NCBI GenBank assembly: GCA_963757815.1
Contig: CAVWSN010000017.1
Location: 124,001 to 188,000 of the forward strand
Reading direction: 5' to 3'
DNA length: 64,000 nucleotides
Source of the DNA: JACVRW01 sp963757815
GTDB taxonomy: Bacteria; Actinomycetota; Thermoleophilia; Solirubrobacterales; Thermoleophilaceae
Below the pieces are notes generated by a model. The model was not told where the DNA came from, did no database searches, and was given only the letters and a program-made list of their open reading frames with translations. Each line of letters starts with the position of its first letter. The first letter of the stretch is position 1. Positions 37,038-44,938 of this stretch are shown here, in pieces. The translations under genes and the position numbers were made by a program.

Positions 37038-37435
37038 GGCCCTGGCGGCGCCGCTCGCTCGACCGGCTTCGCGAAGTGGTAGCTCGTGATCCGCAGGCCG
37101 GTGTTGAAGTAGAGCCGGTGCGCGTCCTGGCGCTCGGGGCCCACGCCTGAGTCGAGATGGAACTCCTTGCATCCGAGCCGGCGGGCCTCCTCCTCGCACC
37201 ACTCGAGCAGCGCCCGGCCGTGACCGCGCCGGCGCCCTTCGGGGTGGGTCGACAGGTCGTCGACGTAGAGGCAGTCTCCCCAGGCGAGGTTGTGGATCAC
37301 CCGAAAGCCGGCCACCGCCACGCACCGCCCGTCCTCGAACGCGCCCACGATGCGGTAGCCCTGCGGGCGCTGGACCTCGTCGACGCGGCGGACAAATTCG
37401 GACTCGTCCTCGTGGTGGGTCCGCAGCGCGCTCAT
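37034..37435 (-). CDS. GNAT-family N-acetyltransferase
   Basis: 133 residues from ATG 37435. The acetyl-CoA signature is DDLSTHPEGRRRGHGRALLE (RxxGxG/A type), with RCVAVAGFRVIHNLAWGDCL and HLDSGVGPERQDAHRLYFNT after it. The acceptor is unknown. Homology-like sequence (LTEILPPDTAVAHEA) continues upstream to a CTG at 37480 that overlaps the ftsZ TGA. An unusual CTG start giving 148 residues is possible. Linked downstream to the M20 peptidase by a GTGA overlap. Confidence 0.85.
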   Translation of the reverse strand: MSALRTHHEDESEFVRRVDEVQRPQGYRIVGAFEDGRCVAVAGFRVIHNLAWGDCLYVDDLSTHPEGRRRGHGRALLEWCEEEARRLGCKEFHLDSGVGPERQDAHRLYFNTGLRITSYHFAKPVERAAPPGP

Positions 37436-37476
37436 CGCCTCGTGGGCGACGGCGGTATCCGGCGGCAGGATCTCTG

Positions 37477-38565
37477 TCAGTCCCTGAGGAAAGACGGCAC
37501 GTCGATTTCGTCTTCGGAGATCTCGAGCGAGGCGCGCTGGCCCTCGTCCATCTTCACGTCGCGCCGGCGCGGCTCGCGCCGCCGACCGGTCGAGTCCTCG
37601 GTGAAGAGCGGCATCCTGGCGGCGCGCTCGAACCCGGTGGCGATCACGGTCACGCGCACGCTGTCGGCCATGCCGTCGTCCACCACGGCTCCGAAGATGA
37701 TGTTCGAGTTCTGGTCGGCCGCCGACTGGATGATCTCGGCGGCCTCGTTCACCTCGAAGAGACCCAGGTCGCTGCCGCCCGTGATGTTCAGCAGGATGCC
37801 CGTGGCGCCCTCGACCGACTGCTCGAGCAACGGGCTCGACACGGCGTTCTTGGCCGCCTCGGCCGCGCGGTTCTCGCCGGCGGCCTCGCCGATGCCCATG
37901 AGCGCCGAGCCGGCGTCCTGCATGATCGTGCGGACGTCGGCGAAGTCGAGGTTGATGAGGCCCGGCGTGGTGATCAGATCGGTGATTCCCTGGACGCCCT
38001 GCCCGAGCACGTTGTCGGCCTCGCGGAAGGCCTCGAGGATGCTGGTGCGGCGCTCGACGACGGCCAGCAGCTTCTCGTTCGGGATCACGATCATCGTGTC
38101 CACCTGCTCGCGCAGGCGGTCGATGCCTTCGACGGCCTGGTTCATGCGCTGGGAGCCCTCGAAGTCGAAGGGCTTGGTCACGACGCCGACCGTCAGCGCG
38201 CCGACCTCCTGCTTCGAGACCTCGGCGATCACCGGCGCCGCGCCACTGCCGGTGCCGCCGCCCTCGCCGGCCGTTACGAACACCATGTCCGCGCCCTTCA
38301 GCGCCTCCTTGATCTCGTCGCGGCTCTCGTTCGCCGCCCCGTAGCCCACTTCCGGGTCCGCGCCGGCGCCGAGCCCGCGCGTGAGCTGATCGCCGATCTG
38401 GAGCTTGATGTCGGCGTCGCACATCTGGAGCGCCTGAGCGTCGGTGTTGACGGCGATGAACTCGACGCCCTTGAGGCCCGCGTCCACCATGCGGTTGACG
38501 GCGTTCGTACCGCCGCCGCCGATGCCGACGACCTTGATAACCGCCAGGTAACTGCCCGTGTCCAT
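37477..38565 (-). CDS. ftsZ: Cell division protein FtsZ
   Basis: Tubulin-like GTPase that forms the division ring; 362 residues. Visible are KVVGIGGGGTNAVNRMVDAG, the tubulin signature AGEGGGTGSGAAPVIAE, GLINLDFADVRTIMQDAGSA (synergy loop), and the C-terminal peptide EDEIDVPSFLRD that binds partner proteins. Position 108-115 reads GGGTGSG rather than the usual GGGTGTG, a mild change. The linker is short. A good sigma-70-type promoter lies at 38638-38667, so it can be transcribed apart from the upstream dcw genes. Confidence 0.97.
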   Translation of the reverse strand: MDTGSYLAVIKVVGIGGGGTNAVNRMVDAGLKGVEFIAVNTDAQALQMCDADIKLQIGDQLTRGLGAGADPEVGYGAANESRDEIKEALKGADMVFVTAGEGGGTGSGAAPVIAEVSKQEVGALTVGVVTKPFDFEGSQRMNQAVEGIDRLREQVDTMIVIPNEKLLAVVERRTSILEAFREADNVLGQGVQGITDLITTPGLINLDFADVRTIMQDAGSALMGIGEAAGENRAAEAAKNAVSSPLLEQSVEGATGILLNITGGSDLGLFEVNEAAEIIQSAADQNSNIIFGAVVDDGMADSVRVTVIATGFERAARMPLFTEDSTGRRREPRRRDVKMDEGQRASLEISEDEIDVPSFLRD

Positions 38566-38637
38566 GGAGGGTGGTTTCCTCTCTACCGCCTAAGCTCAAG
38601 CGATCGTCGAGGGTTCCTCGATTCCCGCAAGCACCGC

Positions 38638-38667
38638 ACTGTAGGCGGCATTCGCCGAAAGTGTCAA
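38638..38667 (-). promoter_or_regulatory. Predicted sigma-70-type promoter for ftsZ
   Basis: On the minus strand TTGACA is followed after 18 bases by TACAGT, a near-consensus pair, about 70 bp upstream of the ftsZ ATG. The 194-bp gap between ftsQ and ftsZ also has an inverted repeat near 38699-38735 (TCGAGG/CCTCGA and neighbouring ACTCGAG/CTCGAGT) just after ftsQ. It could be a terminator or operator. Confidence 0.6.
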
Positions 38668-38759
38668 CCGTCCTCGCAACAAATCCTGCAGAAAGACACT
38701 CGAGTATAGGTCGAGGGTTGGCCAAACCTCGAGTCACAGTTGAAGGTTCCGCGACCCCC

Positions 38760-39891
38760 TCATCCGGGCGGTGCGCCTGCTCCGCCGGCCACCGTTCCGG
38801 CCCCGGCGGGGCCCGTTGTGGCGGGCGCTTGGGGCGCGCTCGGGGCGGTGGCGGGCGGTGCCGCCGGGGCGCCCGCCGGGACGGTGCCGCCCGCGGGCGG
38901 TGTGGCCGCGCCGGGGACAGTACCGGGGGCTGCGGGCGTGGTGCCGGCCGCGCCAGGGGTGGTGCCGTCCCGCCAGGGATGGTGCCGGCCGCGCCGGGGC
39001 GGTGCCGGCCGCGCCCGGGATGGTGCCGGCCGCGCCGGGGACGGTCGCGGCTGCCCCCAGCCCTGCAGCAGGCGCCGCGGACTGCCCCGCGGGCGCCACC
39101 GGAGCCACCGTCTCGGCGGGCAGCCCGCCGGCCGCCGGCCGCCCCGGGAGCCGCAGGTCGATGTAGGTGGCCCCGGCCGCATGCGGATCGGCGAGCACTC
39201 GCGCGGCGGCCACCCACTTGGCCCGCAGCCGTGACACGTCGCCGAAGATCAGCTCGGGCCCGTCACGGAGCTCCGCCACGAGCCCGTCGCCCTTGCGTGC
39301 TTCGACGCGCGCGATCCGCCGCCTGAGCGGCGCCGGGGCCGTCCCGGCCACCCGGACGGCGGCCAGCGCCGCGTTGCCGCTGAGCCGATCGCCCCGCACT
39401 CCCCCCTTCGCCTCGATAGCGGGCAGGCGGCGCTCCACGGGCAGGCTGCGCAGCAGCGTGCCGTCGGCGGCCACGGCCACCTCCCGGCCGCCCAGCGCGA
39501 CGCGTGCCGCGGGGTGGTGCTCGATCACGTGGATCCGGAGCCCGTGCGGGAAGTCGGCGGTGACCTCGAGGCCGCGTACCACCGGGTAGTGCGCCACGGC
39601 CTGCTCCAGCGCCTCCTGATCCACGTGAAGGGTGGTCATCGTGTATCCGGCGTTCTTCAGCGCGGCGCGCACCCGCTTGGCGTCCTTGGTCGTCAGGCCC
39701 GTGACCTCGACCTCGTCCACGGCTACGAACGAGGAGTCGCGCAGCCAGAACTGGTAGCCGGCGGCGAGCAGGATGCTGACGGCGGCGAGCACGACCATGC
39801 GCCGCTGCAGCCGCGGCGAGGGCGCCCGCACGGCGAACGCAGGACGCGCCAACCTGAGCCGCCCGCCGAGTGCTGCAGCGGCGGCCCTCAC
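38760..39891 (-). CDS. ftsQ: Cell division protein FtsQ with long low-complexity tail, frameshifted in the tail
   Basis: Membrane division protein. One transmembrane helix (RMVVLAAVSILLAAGYQFWL) precedes a POTRA domain (VDEVEVTGLTTKDAKRVRAA, VVRGLEVTADFPHGLRIHVI) and an FtsQ core (LLRSLPVERRLPAIEAKGGV, VAAARVLADPHAAGATYIDL). After AETVAPVAPAGQ the tail is a Pro/Ala/Gly/Thr repeat (PGAAGTIPGAAGTAP and so on). Two small indels between about 38965 and 39000 change frame. In the final frame it ends AGAGTVAGGAGAPPG at 38760. The start GTG 39891 overlaps the murB TGA (GTGA). The tail is unusual in a FtsQ, and indels in the repeat may be real. Confidence 0.85.
38940..39045. repeat. Tandem repeat inside the ftsQ tail
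   Basis: A unit of about 20-22 bp, GGTGCCGGCCGCGCC plus GGGGA/T, recurs four or five times. On the minus strand it encodes the PGAAGT(I/A/T) motif. Unit lengths are not all multiples of three, which explains the frame changes here. Confidence 0.75.
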
Positions 39892-40808
39892 GACGGGACC
39901 TCCCCGCCCCACAGCGGGGTCGTGTCGACCTCGCCCAGGAACTGGACCTCGGGCTCGAGCTCCACCCCGAAGCGCTCACGGACGCGCCGGCGCCCCTCCG
40001 CCATCAGCGCGATCACGTCCGCCGTGGTGGCGTCGCCCATGTTCTCGACGAAGTTCGCGTGCTTCTCGGAGAAGCGCGCCCCGCCGACGGCCAGCCCGCG
40101 ACAGCCGGCCTCGTCCAGCAGCACCCCCGCGCTCCTGCCCTCGGCGCGCGGATCGTCCGGGTTCTTGAAGGTTGAGCCGAAGGTCTTGATCCCCGAGGGC
40201 TGCGCGGCGCGGCGCGAGGCGCGCATCTCGGCGAGCGTCGCCTTGACCGCGTCCGGCGCTGCCGGGCTCAGCTTGAACGAGGCGCGGGCCACGATCTCGC
40301 GCGCACCCAGGTTCGAGCGCCGGTAGCTGAAGCCCAGGTCCGCCGGCGCGCGCCGCTCGCCGCCCTGCGGGGTCGTGATCTCCACCCACTCGAGCACCCG
40401 CGCCAGGTCGCCTCCGTAGGCGTTCGCGTTCATCTTCACCGCCCCGCCCACCGTGCCGGGGATGTTCACCCCGAACTCGAGCCCGCTCAGCCCGGCCCGC
40501 GCGGCGAAGGCCGCGGCCTGCGGGAGGCGCGCGCCGCCGCCGCACAGGAGGTGCTCGCCGTCGCGCTCGATCGTGGCGAGCGAGCCGTCGAGCTTGATCA
40601 CGAGTCCCCGGAAGCCGTCATCCGCTACCAGGAGGTTCGATCCCGAGCCGACCACTCCTACCTCGATTTCGTCCGCTCCCGCCCAGGCGAGCAGCTCCTC
40701 GAGCGCCTCGACGGACTCGGGGCGGGCGAAGAAGTCGCCCTGCCCGCCGGTGCGGATGGTCGTGAGGCGGGCGAGGGGGTAATCGGGCTGCACGCCGACG
40801 GGGATCAT
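39888..40808 (-). CDS. murB: UDP-N-acetylenolpyruvoylglucosamine reductase
   Basis: Reduces UDP-GlcNAc-enolpyruvate to UDP-MurNAc; FAD enzyme of 306 residues. Signatures are TTIRTGGQGDFFARPESVEA, GVVGSGSNLLVADDGFRGLV, GLEFGVNIPGTVGGAVKMNA (FAD site), FSYRRSNLG and the C-terminal FSEKHANFVENMGDATTADV. It looks like the type with an STFKNP catalytic segment (KTFGSTFKNPDDPRAEGRSA). The ATG at 40808 is inside a tandem repeat that copies the start three more times upstream. It is followed by ftsQ through a GTGA overlap. Confidence 0.95.
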   Translation of the reverse strand: MIPVGVQPDYPLARLTTIRTGGQGDFFARPESVEALEELLAWAGADEIEVGVVGSGSNLLVADDGFRGLVIKLDGSLATIERDGEHLLCGGGARLPQAAAFAARAGLSGLEFGVNIPGTVGGAVKMNANAYGGDLARVLEWVEITTPQGGERRAPADLGFSYRRSNLGAREIVARASFKLSPAAPDAVKATLAEMRASRRAAQPSGIKTFGSTFKNPDDPRAEGRSAGVLLDEAGCRGLAVGGARFSEKHANFVENMGDATTADVIALMAEGRRRVRERFGVELEPEVQFLGEVDTTPLWGGEVPS

Positions 40809-40957
40809 GGGTTCAGCCCCAGCGCACGCAGTCGGGCTGCACGCCGACGGGATCATCGGTTCAGCCCCAGCGCACGTAGTCGGGCTGCACGCCGACGGGC
40901 ATCATCGGTTCAGCTCCCAGCGCACGTAGTCGGGCTGCACGCCGGCGGGAATCACTC
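40783..40957 (-). repeat. Tandem duplication of the murB start region, about four 49-bp units
   Basis: TCGGGCTGCACGCCG occurs at 40783, 40832, 40880 and 40930, spaced 49, 48 and 50 bp. Read on the minus strand, each unit carries an ATG or GTG and a version of MIPVGVQPDYVRWG. Three are mini-frames of 14-18 codons; the last is the real murB start. The units fill the 143-bp gap between murC and murB. They could be a slippage product, or leader peptides. Confidence 0.85.
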
Positions 40958-42289
40958 CACCAGCTCCTTGGCCAGCGCGTCCACGTCTCCTGCCCCGAGG
41001 GTGAGCAGCAGGTCGCCCTCTCTCAGCTCGGAGCGCAGCATCCGGGCGGCGTCCGACATCCGCGGCAGCCACCACACCGGGCGGCCGTGCGCGGCGTCGG
41101 CGGCGGCCTCTGCCACGAGCAGGCCGCTCACGCCGGGGAAGTCCTCGGCGCGCTCGCGCGCGGGATAGACGTCGAGCACCACGACGACATCGGCGAGCGC
41201 GAGCGCGCGGCCGAACTCGCGCGCGAGCATCCGCGTGCGCGAGTAGAGGTGGGGTTGGAAGCAAGCCAGGAGCCGGGCCGGCCGGAGCGTGCGCGCGGCC
41301 TCGAGCGTGGCGCGCACCTCGGTCGGGTGGTGCGCGTAGTCGTCGTACACGAGCGCGCCCGTGGGCGTGCGACCGTGCTCCTCGAAGCGCCGGCCGGCCC
41401 CGGTGAAGGCGGCCAGCGCGGGCCCTGCGTCCGCGAGCTCCAGCCCGGCGGCCCGGCACGAGGCGAGCGCGGCCAGCGCGTTCAGCACGTTGTGCCTGCC
41501 GGGCACCTGCAGCTCGACCTCGACGTCCTCGACGCTGAAGCGAGCTCCGCCGGGGTGCAGCTCGAGGTCGCGTGCCTGGAGGTCGCCCGCGGCGATCCCG
41601 TAGCTCACCGACGCCCTCCCGTCGCCGAACCTGTCCAGCTCGGGGCCGAGCACGCGCAGCGCGGCCGGCTCGGCGAACTCCTCGAAGGCCTGCTCGAGGG
41701 CGCCGACGGTCGCGTAGGTGGCGTGGTGATCGAGCTCGACGCTCGTGACCACCGCAACCTCGCGCGCGAGCTTGAGGAACGAGCGGTCGGACTCGTCGGC
41801 CTCGATCACGGCCCACTCCCCCTCGCCCCATGCGGCATTCGTCCCCGCGGCGCGCAGCTCGCCTCCGATCACGAAGGCGGGCTCGCGGCCGCACTCGAGC
41901 AGCGCGAGTGCGGCCATCGAGGCGGTGGTGGTCTTGCCGTGCGTGCCGCCCACGGCAATCGTCCGCTTCATGCGCGAAAGCTCGGCGAGCAGGTCGCCGC
42001 GGTGGAGGACCCGCGCGCCCGCCGCGCGCGCCGCCGCCAGCTCCGGGTTGTCCTCCGGTATGGCCGTCGAGACAACCACCTCCGCGCCGTCCGGGACGTT
42101 CGCGGCGTCGTGCCCCAGCACCGGCACGATCCCCGCGGCCCTCAACGGCCCCCAGTAGGACGACTCGGCCCGGTCGGAGCCGCTCACGGCGGCGCCGAGC
42201 GAGTCGGCGACGAGCGCCAGGCCGCTCATGCCGGCCCCGCCGATGCCTATGAAGTGGAGGCTGCGCCCCTCGAACGGCCCGGTTGCCAT
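40952..42289 (-). CDS. murC: UDP-N-acetylmuramate-L-alanine ligase
   Basis: Adds L-Ala to UDP-MurNAc; Mur ligase of 445 residues. The N-terminal LHFIGIGGAGMSGLALVADS, the ATP loop IAVGGTHGKTTTASMAALAL, EADESDRSFLKLAREVAVVT, the Lys/His region VPGRHNVLNALAALASC, and the C-terminal VYDDYAHHPTEVRATLEAAR and ACFQPHLYSRTRMLAREF are intact. ATG 42289 is chosen. The open frame upstream runs into the family 2 palindrome and reads as an artefact (HDTKPGTF). The 225-bp gap between murG and murC holds that palindrome. Confidence 0.96.
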   Translation of the reverse strand: MATGPFEGRSLHFIGIGGAGMSGLALVADSLGAAVSGSDRAESSYWGPLRAAGIVPVLGHDAANVPDGAEVVVSTAIPEDNPELAAARAAGARVLHRGDLLAELSRMKRTIAVGGTHGKTTTASMAALALLECGREPAFVIGGELRAAGTNAAWGEGEWAVIEADESDRSFLKLAREVAVVTSVELDHHATYATVGALEQAFEEFAEPAALRVLGPELDRFGDGRASVSYGIAAGDLQARDLELHPGGARFSVEDVEVELQVPGRHNVLNALAALASCRAAGLELADAGPALAAFTGAGRRFEEHGRTPTGALVYDDYAHHPTEVRATLEAARTLRPARLLACFQPHLYSRTRMLAREFGRALALADVVVVLDVYPARERAEDFPGVSGLLVAEAAADAAHGRPVWWLPRMSDAARMLRSELREGDLLLTLGAGDVDALAKELVE

Positions 42290-42341
42290 GGGCGGCGACC
42301 TTAGCCCGGATCCTCCGGGGACCGCCGGGCGTCCAGTGCCG

Positions 42342-42379
42342 AACGTTCCCGGCTTGGTGTCGTGTGACGACACCAAGCC
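42342..42379 (+). repeat. Dispersed palindromic repeat family 2, copy C
   Basis: GGCTTGGTGTCG (42351-42362) and CGACACCAAGCC (42368-42379) form a perfect 12-bp stem with loop TGTGA; AACGTT (42342-42347) precedes it. This is the cleanest copy. It is followed by CACGATGGCGC, also seen beside copy A, and by CAGCCGTCGTCGGC at 42447-42460. It lies 53 bp upstream of murC. Confidence 0.8.
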
Positions 42380-42514
42380 GCCACGATGGCGCGATTTCGG
42401 GGGCTCGGGCTCCCGATCGCCGCGGTCATCTCGCACCCTCCCTCCTCAGCCGTCGTCGGCCACAGATCGGACCCAAGAGCGCGCAGCGCACCGACCGCCG
42501 CGGCCCAGCGGCCG

Positions 42515-43582
42515 TCACACCAGCGCCAACAGCTCGTCGGCGATCCGCTCCGCCGCGTCCGGCTTCGCCGCCGCGCGCGCGGCGTTCGACATCTCCGCCA
42601 TGCGCTGCGGCGCCCCGAGCAGCGCCGCAACTTCGCGGGCGAGTCGGGGGCCGTCCAGCTCCGCGTCCGGCACGACGACGGCCGCGCCGGCCTCGGCCAT
42701 GTAGCGCGCGTTGGCGGTCTGGTGATCGGCGGTCGCGTGCGGGTAGGGCACGAGGATCGCGGGCAGCCCGACCGCCGCGAGCTCCAGCACCGAGCCGCCG
42801 GCGCGCGCCGCCACGAGGTCGGCCGCCGCCAGGGCATCCGCGAACGGCTCGATGTACGGGAAGAGCCGGTAGTGCGGCGGGGCGCCGAGCTCGTCGAGCC
42901 GCTTGCGCAGCTCGTCATAGTCGCGGCGCCCGCATGCGTGCAGGACCGCGCAGGGGGCCACCGCGCCGAAAGCGTCGAGCGCCGCCTCGTTCAGCCGCCG
43001 CGCCCCCAGCGAGCCGCCGAACACGAGCAGGCACGGGTCGTTCGCAGCGATGCCGAAGCGCTCGCGCGCCGCGGCAGGATCGGCGGCGCCGGTGCCCGAG
43101 GGGAGCGGCCGGCCCGTCACGAGGTAGCGCGGGCCCGAAAGACCGGCGATCGGGAACGCAAGGCAGACCCTGTGGGCGAGCGGCGCGAGCATCCGGTTCG
43201 TCACGCCGAGATGGCTGTCGGCCTCCGTGAGCACGAGCGGCAGCCCAAGCGAGCGGGCGGCGAGCCCGACGGGGCCGGCCACGTAGCCCCCGCCGCCGAG
43301 GACGGCGTCGGCGCCGGAGCGGCGCAGGAGGCGCCGTGCCCGGCCGCTGGCGCGCACCGCCTGCAGCAGCGCCCGCGCAGCGCGCAGCACGTTGCTCCGG
43401 TCGATGCCGCTCACGCGCAGCCCGTGCAGCGTGTAGCCGGCGGCCGGAACGAGCTCGGCCTCGGCCCGCTCGCCGCCGATGAACTCGACCTCGGCGCCGC
43501 GATCACGGAGGACGTCGGCCACAGCGAGCGCCGGCACGACGTGACCGGCGGTCCCGCCCGCGGCGATCACGACCTTGGGCAT
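42515..43582 (-). CDS. murG: UDP-N-acetylglucosamine-N-acetylmuramyl-(pentapeptide) pyrophosphoryl-undecaprenol transferase
   Basis: Makes lipid II from lipid I at the inner membrane face; GT-B enzyme of 355 residues. Visible are VVIAAGGTAGHVVPALAVAD (glycine loop 1), GGGGYVAGPVGLAARSLGLP, LTEADSHLGVTNRMLAPLAH (usually EQN; here EAD), LVFGGSLGARRLNEAALDAF and AARAGGSVLELAAVGLPAIL with VPYPHATADHQTANARYMAE for the donor. The Q-to-D change in the acceptor loop is worth noting. It starts 10 bp after ftsW. Confidence 0.95.
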   Translation of the reverse strand: MPKVVIAAGGTAGHVVPALAVADVLRDRGAEVEFIGGERAEAELVPAAGYTLHGLRVSGIDRSNVLRAARALLQAVRASGRARRLLRRSGADAVLGGGGYVAGPVGLAARSLGLPLVLTEADSHLGVTNRMLAPLAHRVCLAFPIAGLSGPRYLVTGRPLPSGTGAADPAAARERFGIAANDPCLLVFGGSLGARRLNEAALDAFGAVAPCAVLHACGRRDYDELRKRLDELGAPPHYRLFPYIEPFADALAAADLVAARAGGSVLELAAVGLPAILVPYPHATADHQTANARYMAEAGAAVVVPDAELDGPRLAREVAALLGAPQRMAEMSNAARAAAKPDAAERIADELLALV

Positions 43583-43591
43583 CCGGCCACC

Positions 43592-44908
43592 TCAGGCCCG
43601 GCCGGCCCGCTCGCGTGCCGCGCGCTCCGGGCGCCTGGAGCCCTCCGCGCCACCTCCATCGATTGCCCGCAGATCCGGCTTGCGCGCGCGCCGCTCCGCC
43701 TCGCCGCCTCCGGCGGCCACGCCCATCAGCAGCCCCATGGCCGCGAGCAGCACGATCAGGTTCGAGCTCCCGTAGGAGATGAACGGCAGCGGCACGCCCG
43801 TCAGCGGCATCATCCCGAGCACCGCGAAGAAGTTCAGCGTGGCCTGGCAGAGGATCAGCGAGGTGATCCCGGCGGCCAGCAGCTTCGAGTACTGGTCGCG
43901 GGCGAGCTTGGCGGCCCGCAGGCCCGCGTAGCCGATCATCCCGTAGAGGACGATCACCGCCAGGATTCCGATGAGCCCGAGCTCCTCGCCGATGATCGCC
44001 AGGATCATGTCCGTGTGCGCCTCCGGCAGGTAGAAGACCTTCTGCACCGACTCGCCGAGGCCGACGCCGAAGAACCCTCCTGAGCCGATCGCCGTGAGCG
44101 CCTGGACCGCCTGGAAGCCCGAATCTCCGGCGTCCGCGAACGGGTCGAGGAAGGCCGTCAGCCGCGCGCGCCGGTAGGGCTCCACGAGCGCCAGTATCAG
44201 CGCGAGCCCGGCGAGCGTGCCGCCGATCAGCCCCAGGTTGCGGATCGGGGTCCCGGCCGCCACGAGCAGCGCGCCGATCGCGAAGCAGATGACCATCGTC
44301 GTGCCCATGTCAGGCTGCTTCATGAGCAGCGCGCAGGCGGCGCCCACCACGAGCAGCAGCGGCTTGACGAGGCCGCCCACGGTGAGAACCGTTCGCGGCC
44401 GGGCGGCGAGCAGCTGCACGGCGTACAGCACCAGCGAGACCTTCAGGAGCTCGGACGGCTGGAACTGGATCGGGCCGGCGGAGAGCCAACGGGTCGCGCC
44501 GTTCACGGTGACCCCGATGCCGGGCAGCATCACGGCGACGGTCAGCCCGAACGAGGCCATCAGCAGCAGCGGCGTCAGCTCGCGGATCAGTCGCAGGCCG
44601 TGGCGCGCGGCGAGGTGCATCGCGACCAGGCCGAGCAGCCCGAACACGACGTAGCGCTTCAGGTAGTAGGAGGCGTCACCGGTGCCCGACAGCAGCGACT
44701 CGGCGGAGCTTGCGGAGTAGACCATCACGGCGCCGCCGGCCAGCAGGCAGAGCGTCGCGGTGTAGAGGATCGAGTACTCGACCGGGCGCTTGCGGCGGGG
44801 GGGTCGTGCGCGAGGGGCCGGGCTCGGCCCGGACCGGAGCGATGCGTGTCGTGCGCGAGGGGCCGGGCTCGGCCCGGACCGGAGCGATGCCATCCGGTCG
44901 TTCCCCAT
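43592..44908 (-). CDS. ftsW: Lipid II polymerase FtsW
   Basis: SEDS-family peptidoglycan glycosyltransferase; 438 residues with about ten membrane helices. Family segments are GAVMVYSASSAESLLSG, NGATRWLSAGPIQFQPSELL, LLMKQPDMGTTMVI, GLGESVQKVFYLPEAHTDMI, AIIGEELGLIGILAVI and MMPLTGVPLPFISYGSSNLI. The basic N-terminus contains a 15-residue tandem duplication (ASLRSGPSPAPRARH twice). The start ATG 44908 or ATG 44893 cannot be separated. The C-terminal tail is polar and arginine-rich. Confidence 0.95.
   Translation of the reverse strand: MGNDRMASLRSGPSPAPRARHASLRSGPSPAPRARPPRRKRPVEYSILYTATLCLLAGGAVMVYSASSAESLLSGTGDASYYLKRYVVFGLLGLVAMHLAARHGLRLIRELTPLLLMASFGLTVAVMLPGIGVTVNGATRWLSAGPIQFQPSELLKVSLVLYAVQLLAARPRTVLTVGGLVKPLLLVVGAACALLMKQPDMGTTMVICFAIGALLVAAGTPIRNLGLIGGTLAGLALILALVEPYRRARLTAFLDPFADAGDSGFQAVQALTAIGSGGFFGVGLGESVQKVFYLPEAHTDMILAIIGEELGLIGILAVIVLYGMIGYAGLRAAKLARDQYSKLLAAGITSLILCQATLNFFAVLGMMPLTGVPLPFISYGSSNLIVLLAAMGLLMGVAAGGGEAERRARKPDLRAIDGGGAEGSRRPERAARERAGRA
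44804..44893. repeat. 45-bp tandem duplication in the ftsW 5' end
   Basis: Two nearly identical 45-bp units begin at 44804 and 44849 and contain GAGGGGCCGGGCTCGGCCC. They encode the duplicated 15 residues of the FtsW N-terminal tail in frame. Confidence 0.85.
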
Positions 44909-44938
44909 CTTGTCGTTCTTCTACACGGAGGCCCGGAC

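Noticed and set aside
40783..40957. CRISPR array
   Set aside because: The units are head-to-tail copies of the murB start with no unique spacers; no cas genes are present.
42290..42436. N-terminal extension of murC (and similar ones for cmk and tadA)
   Set aside because: The extra residues (such as HDTKPGTF) are translations of the family 2 palindrome, not conserved protein.
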